DNA from: Neoroseomonas eburnea
Lineage (GTDB): Bacteria > Pseudomonadota > Alphaproteobacteria > Acetobacterales > Acetobacteraceae
Length of the DNA: 54,298 bases
Direction: 5' to 3'
Assembly (NCBI RefSeq): GCF_018129005.1
Contig: NZ_JAAEDL010000032.1
Coordinates: forward strand, 1-54,298
Below, piece after piece: positions 49,837 through 54,298 of the stretch; the first letter of the stretch is position 1, and each line of letters starts with the position of its first letter. The translations under genes were made by a program, and so were the position numbers. Under the pieces are notes generated by a model. It made no database searches, was not told the origin of the DNA, and saw only the letters and a list, made by a program, of their open reading frames with translations.

Positions 49837-50970
49837 TCAGCCCACCTGTGCCCGGACCGGCGCCGATTCAAGCCAGCCCTTGACCGCGCGGGCGAGCGCA
49901 CCGGCCAGCCGCGCCCGGTGATCGGCGCGCTGCAGCGCCGCCTCGTCCCGCGGGTCGGAGAGGAAGCCGAGTTCGACCAGGGCGGAGGGGATCTCGGGCG
50001 CCTTCAGCACCACGAAGCCGGCCTCCCGATGGGTGTTGGGCAGCAGCGGCACCTCCTCCCCCAGCTCCCGCACCGCGAGGCGGGCGAGGCGGGCGGAGCC
50101 GGCCCGCGTCTCCTGCCGCATCAGGCTGATCAGGATGCGCTGCACGTCCGGCGAGACGGAGGGCAGGCGCAGCCCGCCGGCGATGTCCGCGCGGTTCTCG
50201 CGCCGGGCGAGCGCCTCGGACATCGCGTCGGTGGCCGTCTCGGCCAGGGTGTAGACCGAGGCGCCCCGGGCTCCGGGGGCCGAATCCGCGTGAAGCGAGA
50301 CGAACAGCGCCGCCTCCCGCCGGCGGGCAAATTCCACCCGGTCGGCAAGCGGCACGAAGACGTCGCGCGTGCGCGTCAGCAGCACGCGGCAGGCGCCCGT
50401 CGCCTCCAGCCGCCGGCGCGTCTCCAGCGCGGCGGCGAGGACGATGCGCTTCTCGTAGGTGCCGGAGGCGCCGATCGCGCCGGGGTCCCGCCCACCATGG
50501 CCGGGGTCGAACACCACCAGCGGCAGCGGCGCCGCGCCGCGCGCCAGGCCCGAGGCGAGGTCGCGCCCGGCGCGCGCGGCGGCGGCAAAGCGCGCGGCCG
50601 CCGCCGGGCGGATGTCGATGACGATGTGCCCCGCCCGCGCCGGGCCGGGCACGCCGAGGGCGGGTCTTGCGAGTTCCAGCACCAGCATGTCCTCGGCGGC
50701 TGCGAAGTGCGCCGCGCGCACCGGGCCGGCGCCGCGCAGGGAGGCAGCCATGCGCCAGGCAGCGCCGGGCAGGTGCAGCACAAGCCGCGCCGGATCGGCA
50801 TCCGGACGCAACGACCAGCGCTGCTCGCCCTGCACGGCGAGGGTCAGGCGCGCGCCGCCGCCCGCCGGCGCCAAGGCGCCTTCGCCGATACTGCCCGCCC
50901 GCGCGGGCGAAGCCGCCGTCGCGGCGAGCAGCCCGAGCCCCAGAAAGGGGCGCCGACCGAAGCCGAGCAT
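49837..50970 (-). CDS. amiC: N-acetylmuramoyl-L-alanine amidase (AmiC-like, AMIN plus Amidase_3)
   Basis: The 377-residue periplasmic amidase has a signal sequence with a twin-arginine-like start (GFGRRPFLGLGLLAATAASP). An AMIN domain follows (about 35-130; LTLAVQGEQRWSLRPDADPA), then the zinc amidase (about 150-370). The metal and catalytic residues are in VVFDPGHGGRDPGA, GTYEKRIVLAAALE, FVSLHADSAPGA and SALVELGFLSDP. It cleaves the peptide from glycan strands during cell separation. The frame is open to 51738, but the ATG at 50970 with AAGGGG upstream starts the leader. It is divergent from rne across 643 bases and leads the amiC-mrcA-prfB block. Confidence 0.94.
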   Translation of the reverse strand: MLGFGRRPFLGLGLLAATAASPARAGSIGEGALAPAGGGARLTLAVQGEQRWSLRPDADPARLVLHLPGAAWRMAASLRGAGPVRAAHFAAAEDMLVLELARPALGVPGPARAGHIVIDIRPAAAARFAAAARAGRDLASGLARGAAPLPLVVFDPGHGGRDPGAIGASGTYEKRIVLAAALETRRRLEATGACRVLLTRTRDVFVPLADRVEFARRREAALFVSLHADSAPGARGASVYTLAETATDAMSEALARRENRADIAGGLRLPSVSPDVQRILISLMRQETRAGSARLARLAVRELGEEVPLLPNTHREAGFVVLKAPEIPSALVELGFLSDPRDEAALQRADHRARLAGALARAVKGWLESAPVRAQVG

Positions 50971-51613
50971 CGCGAAATCCCCTTGCCGCCAAGACCCCCT
51001 CTCGGGCGGCGCGACAATATGCCATGATTTCCAGGGGCTTGCCACGGTTGAATGAAAGTGTTGCCTCAACACCGCGGGACCCGCCCGCCGGGGTTGTGAC
51101 ACGCACCTGCCCCGACTATGGTGCCTTGCCCCGGCGGCTGCCGCTGCGGGCGGAGTCCCGGGCGGGTTCGTCCGGCGCGCGACCCCAGGGCTCGAGGCGG
51201 GGCGCGACGCCGGAGCGGATGACCGGGTGCCCGGCCTGGAGCCGGGGCGGCATCCTGCCAGCCCCTTGGTTCCGTGGCTTCGCCGGGCGCCCCCCTGCCA
51301 CCTCCGCCGGCGCGGAACCCGGTGCGCGCATGGCCCGTCCTGCCCCTTCCGCCGGCACCGGGCAAGCCGCATCGCATCGCCGGCCCGCCTGCGCCTGTGA
51401 CCGCCGTCGCCGACGGCCGTCCGAGGGTGTCCGGGGCAGAGACCAGGCGCGCCCACCCAGGGCCCGCACCGCGCCGCGCGCGGCGCCGGGTCCGCCGAGC
51501 GAGGACGACCGCCGCCGCATGCCAGAGGACGCAGCGCCGCGATTCCGTCTCCGCCCGGGCCTCGCCATTCCAGTGCGCCGCCGGCTTCGCCGCGGCGTGG
51601 AGCACGACGTGCC
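50971..51613. other. Divergent regulatory region between amiC and rne; no gene seen
   Basis: No convincing gene occurs here. An AT-richer patch at 51010-51075 probably holds the promoters. It contains the inverted repeat GTGTTG-CCT-CAACAC (51058-51072) and, on the minus strand, a possible -10 CATATT near 51014-51019 for amiC. From about 51075 to 51613 the DNA is very GC-rich and would form a leader of about 540 bases if rne starts in the patch. A long, structured leader is known in E. coli rne, where RNase E cuts its own message; the same role here is an inference. A short palindrome GCACG-A-CGTGC lies next to the rne start codon. Confidence 0.45.
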
Positions 51614-54298
51614 ATGACCAAGCGCATGCTGATCGACGCATCCCACCCCGAAGAAACCAGGGTGGTGGTGCTGGACGGCAACCGCGTCGAGGAATTCGAC
51701 CTCGAGACTGCCACCCGCAAGCCGCTCAAGGGCAACATCTACCTGGCCAAGGTGGTCCGGGTGGAACCCAGCCTGCAGGCCGCCTTCGTCGAATACGGCG
51801 GCAACCGCCACGGCTTCCTGGCCTTCGGCGAGATCCACCCCGACTACTACCAGATCCCCGTCGCCGACCGGCAGCGCCTGATCGAGATGCAGGCCGAGGA
51901 AGCCCGCGCCGAGGACGAGGCCGACCTGCCGCCGGAATCGGCGATGGACCGCGCCGCCTGGAACGGCGAAGGCTCCGAGGCCTGGACCAATGGCGAGGAG
52001 GCCGGCACCGCCGAGGCCGCCTCCGCCGAGGAGGCCGGCGAGCCCGTTGCCGAGGCCTCCGCGGAGACGGCGGCCGACGTCGAGGCGCCGGCCACCGATG
52101 CGTCCGCGGCAGCCGAAGCACCCGCCGACGACGAAGGCACTGCCGGGGCTGCGGAGGTGCCGGAGGCCCCCCGGCCCGCCGCCCAGGCCCTCGACATGGC
52201 GGATGACCGCATCACCGGCACGCCCGACGCCGGCATGCCGGTCGAACCCGGTGCCGCCGCCGAACTCCCGGCGGGCGAAGGCGAGGCCGTCGAGGCCGAG
52301 TACGCCGGCCGCGTCGAAAGCGTTCCCGCCGACGAGCCCCCGCCCCCGCCCGAGACCATCGGCGGCGAGGACCTGCCCCCCGAGGCCGAGGAGGAGCGCC
52401 GCGAGCGCCGCATCCCGCCCCGCTTCCTGCGCCACTACAAGATCCAGGAAGTGATCAAGCGCCGGCAGATCATGCTGGTGCAGGTCGTGAAGGAGGAACG
52501 CGGCGGCAAGGGCGCCGCGCTGACCACCTACATCTCGCTCGCCGGCCGCTTCTCGGTGCTGATGCCCAACAGCCCGCGCGGCGGCGGCGTCTCCCGCAAG
52601 ATCACCTCGGCCGCCGACCGCAAGCGGCTGCGCGAGGTGGTGGAGGAGATGAACCTCCCCGACGGCATGTCGCTGATCGTGCGCACCGCCGGGGCGCAGC
52701 GGCCCAAGCCCGAGATCAAGCGCGACTGCGAATACCTCCTCCGCCTGTGGGACAACATCCGCGAGCGCACGCTGGCCTCCACCGCGCCGGCGCTGATCTA
52801 CGAGGAAGCGGACCTGATCAAGCGCTCGATCCGCGACGTCTTCGGCCGCGACATCGAGGAGGTGATTGTCGAGGGCGACGAGGCCTACAGCCAGGCGCGC
52901 GAGTTCATGCGCATGCTGATGCCGGCCAATGCCTCCAAGGTGCGGCTGCACCGGGAAGTGGTGCCGCTCTTCGCGCGCTACGGCGTCGACCAGCACCTCG
53001 ATGCGATGCATTCGCCGGTGGTGCAGCTGAAGTCCGGCGGCTACATCGTCATCAACCAGACCGAGGCGCTGGTCGCCATCGACGTGAACTCGGGCCGCGC
53101 CACGCGCGACCGGCACATCGAGGACACCGCGCTGCGCACCAACCTCGAGGCCTCGGACGAGATCGCGCGGCAGTTGCGCCTGCGCGACCTCGCGGGCCTG
53201 ATCGTCATCGACTTCATCGACATGGAGTCGTCCAAGCACGACGGCATGGTCGAGCGCCGCCTGAAGGAGGCGCTGAAGCAGGACCGCGCCCGCATCCAGG
53301 TCGGCCGCATCAGCCATTTCGGCCTGCTGGAGATGAGCCGCCAGCGGCTGCGCCCGTCCATCGCCGAGCAGACCTTCATCACCTGCCCGCACTGCATGGG
53401 CCGCGGCACCGTCCGCAGCGTCGAGAGCAGCGCGCTCCAGGTGCTGCGCGCCATCGAGGAGGAGGGTGCGAAGCGCCGCGCCGCCGAGATCATGGTGCGC
53501 GTCGCCGCCCCCGTGGCGTTGTGGCTGCTGAACCGCAAGCGCGATCGCCTGGCCGAGCTCGAGGCGCGCTTCGGCATGGCGGTGATGTTCGAGCCGGATG
53601 ATTCGCTCATCCCGCCGGCGCTGAAGATCGAGCGCCTGCGCGCCGCCGAGCCGGGCGCGATGCCCGCCGCCCCCTCCGCCCTGCGCATGGACTACGCGCC
53701 GGAGCCGATCGAAGTCGAGGACGAGGCCGAGGAAGCCGAGGCCGCGGAGGAGAGCGAGGACACCCAGCGCAGCGACGAGGAACGCGCCGAGACGGCCGAG
53801 GAAGGCGAGCGCCGCCGCCGTCGCCGCCGCCGTCGTCGTGGCGGCCGCCGCGAGGATGGCCGCGAGGGCCAGCCCGGCGCCGAGGGCGAGGCCCTCGCTG
53901 CCGGCGAAGGCGAGACCGAGGCCGAGGCTGAAGGCGCGGAGCCGCCCGAGGCCGGCACCGAGGCCACCGAGGCGGCCGAAGCCGCGGAAGGCGGCGAGGT
54001 GTCGTCCGCCGAGAGCGGTGCCGAAGCCGATGCACGCCGCCGTCGCCGCGGCCGTCGCGGCGGGCGCCGTCGGCGCGAGGAGGGCGGCGCGCCCGAATCC
54101 GCTGCCGCCGAGGGCGAGGAGGAGGCCGCGCCGGTCGCCGCCGCGCCGCGCCCGGCGCGCTACACCGGCCCGACCCCGGCCGACCCCTTCGCCGGACAGA
54201 TCGACGACATCTTCGAGGCGCTCGAGGCCGCCGAGGCGGCGGCCGAGCGCGCCGCGACCGCGCGCCCGGCGCGCGCCCCGGCCGCACCCGCCGCCGAG
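51614..54298 (+). CDS. rne: Ribonuclease E, cut by the right window edge
   Basis: The frame is open for 895 codons to the window end. It starts MTKRMLIDASHPEETRVVVL and enters the S1 domain (NIYLAKVVRVEPSLQAAFVE). About 180 Ala/Glu-rich residues (about 93-272) interrupt the S1 domain, which then resumes with HYKIQEVIKRRQIMLVQVVK. The catalytic magnesium ligands are D490 (VAIDVNSG) and D533 (IVIDFIDM). The zinc-link is CPHCMGRG at 591-598. After about residue 690 comes the acidic, low-complexity scaffold arm with two Arg-rich patches (a run of ten Arg near 736-745 and a second near 810-825), likely RNA-binding sites. The start has GGAG 11 bases upstream. The C-terminal partner-binding part is missing. 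Confidence 0.95.
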   Translation, partial: MTKRMLIDASHPEETRVVVLDGNRVEEFDLETATRKPLKGNIYLAKVVRVEPSLQAAFVEYGGNRHGFLAFGEIHPDYYQIPVADRQRLIEMQAEEARAEDEADLPPESAMDRAAWNGEGSEAWTNGEEAGTAEAASAEEAGEPVAEASAETAADVEAPATDASAAAEAPADDEGTAGAAEVPEAPRPAAQALDMADDRITGTPDAGMPVEPGAAAELPAGEGEAVEAEYAGRVESVPADEPPPPPETIGGEDLPPEAEEERRERRIPPRFLRHYKIQEVIKRRQIMLVQVVKEERGGKGAALTTYISLAGRFSVLMPNSPRGGGVSRKITSAADRKRLREVVEEMNLPDGMSLIVRTAGAQRPKPEIKRDCEYLLRLWDNIRERTLASTAPALIYEEADLIKRSIRDVFGRDIEEVIVEGDEAYSQAREFMRMLMPANASKVRLHREVVPLFARYGVDQHLDAMHSPVVQLKSGGYIVINQTEALVAIDVNSGRATRDRHIEDTALRTNLEASDEIARQLRLRDLAGLIVIDFIDMESSKHDGMVERRLKEALKQDRARIQVGRISHFGLLEMSRQRLRPSIAEQTFITCPHCMGRGTVRSVESSALQVLRAIEEEGAKRRAAEIMVRVAAPVALWLLNRKRDRLAELEARFGMAVMFEPDDSLIPPALKIERLRAAEPGAMPAAPSALRMDYAPEPIEVEDEAEEAEAAEESEDTQRSDEERAETAEEGERRRRRRRRRRGGRREDGREGQPGAEGEALAAGEGETEAEAEGAEPPEAGTEATEAAEAAEGGEVSSAESGAEADARRRRRGRRGGRRRREEGGAPESAAAEGEEEAAPVAAAPRPARYTGPTPADPFAGQIDDIFEALEAAEAAAERAATARPARAPAAPAAE

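Noticed and set aside
46713..49883. A 1056-codon open frame on the plus strand
   Set aside because: It is antisense to prfB and mrcA, both of which have intact catalytic motifs.
50971..51738. N-terminal extension of the amidase by 256 codons
   Set aside because: It crosses into rne and would place the signal peptide in the middle of the protein. The ATG at 50970 begins with the leader and has a ribosome site.

Overview
The window is about 54 kb of very GC-rich DNA with dense, mostly short-spaced genes. It looks like an alphaproteobacterial chromosome, most likely a Roseomonas-type member of the Acetobacteraceae. Support comes from the amiC-mrcA-prfB block divergent from an rne gene whose S1 domain carries an acidic insertion, an ArsR-methyltransferase fusion next to metH, and TRAP and CaiB-type genes. 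This placement is an inference from gene content; no rRNA or tRNA gene is present to confirm it.

Left part (1-20 kb). An osmoprotectant ABC transporter (cut permease plus binding protein) is followed by a CBS protein, a CaiB CoA-transferase/crotonase pair and an ExoD membrane protein. A cobalamin theme then runs from 5 to 15 kb. It comprises a B12 riboswitch in front of btuB, a PduO-type cobalamin adenosyltransferase, TonB, a metal-efflux CDF protein and full-length B12-dependent methionine synthase (metH) behind an ArsR-methyltransferase regulator. A clear palindrome lies upstream of that regulator, and on its other side is a small CobW-like protein that has lost the P-loop. GNAT acetyltransferases, an amidase and a secreted esterase-like phytase-family protein follow.

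Middle part (20-39 kb). After fpr comes a TRAP transporter operon (dctP, a strong terminator, dctQ, dctM, a degenerate hydratase-like gene). Then comes a carboxylate uptake and activation island with two parallel sets of genes. One is a VC_2705-type symporter with its DUF4212 subunit and a CBS-DUF294 nucleotidyltransferase; the other is ActP with DUF485 and a cNMP-CBS-DUF294 nucleotidyltransferase. Two DEDDh exonucleases sit between them and propionyl-CoA synthetase lies at the end. The repeated pairing of nucleotidyltransferase and exonuclease with acetate-type transport is the best candidate here for an undescribed control system.

Right part (39-54 kb). A surface-glycan cluster (a glycosyltransferase with a large C-terminal extension, a tandem double glycosyltransferase and a sulfotransferase) is followed by the cell-wall/translation block amiC-mrcA-prfB. 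prfB has the classic programmed +1 frameshift. RNase E runs off the right end.

Between genes there are two copies of a structured 120-155 bp repeat whose stems show compensatory changes. Four near-identical G-rich stem-loop terminators are found at convergent gene ends.
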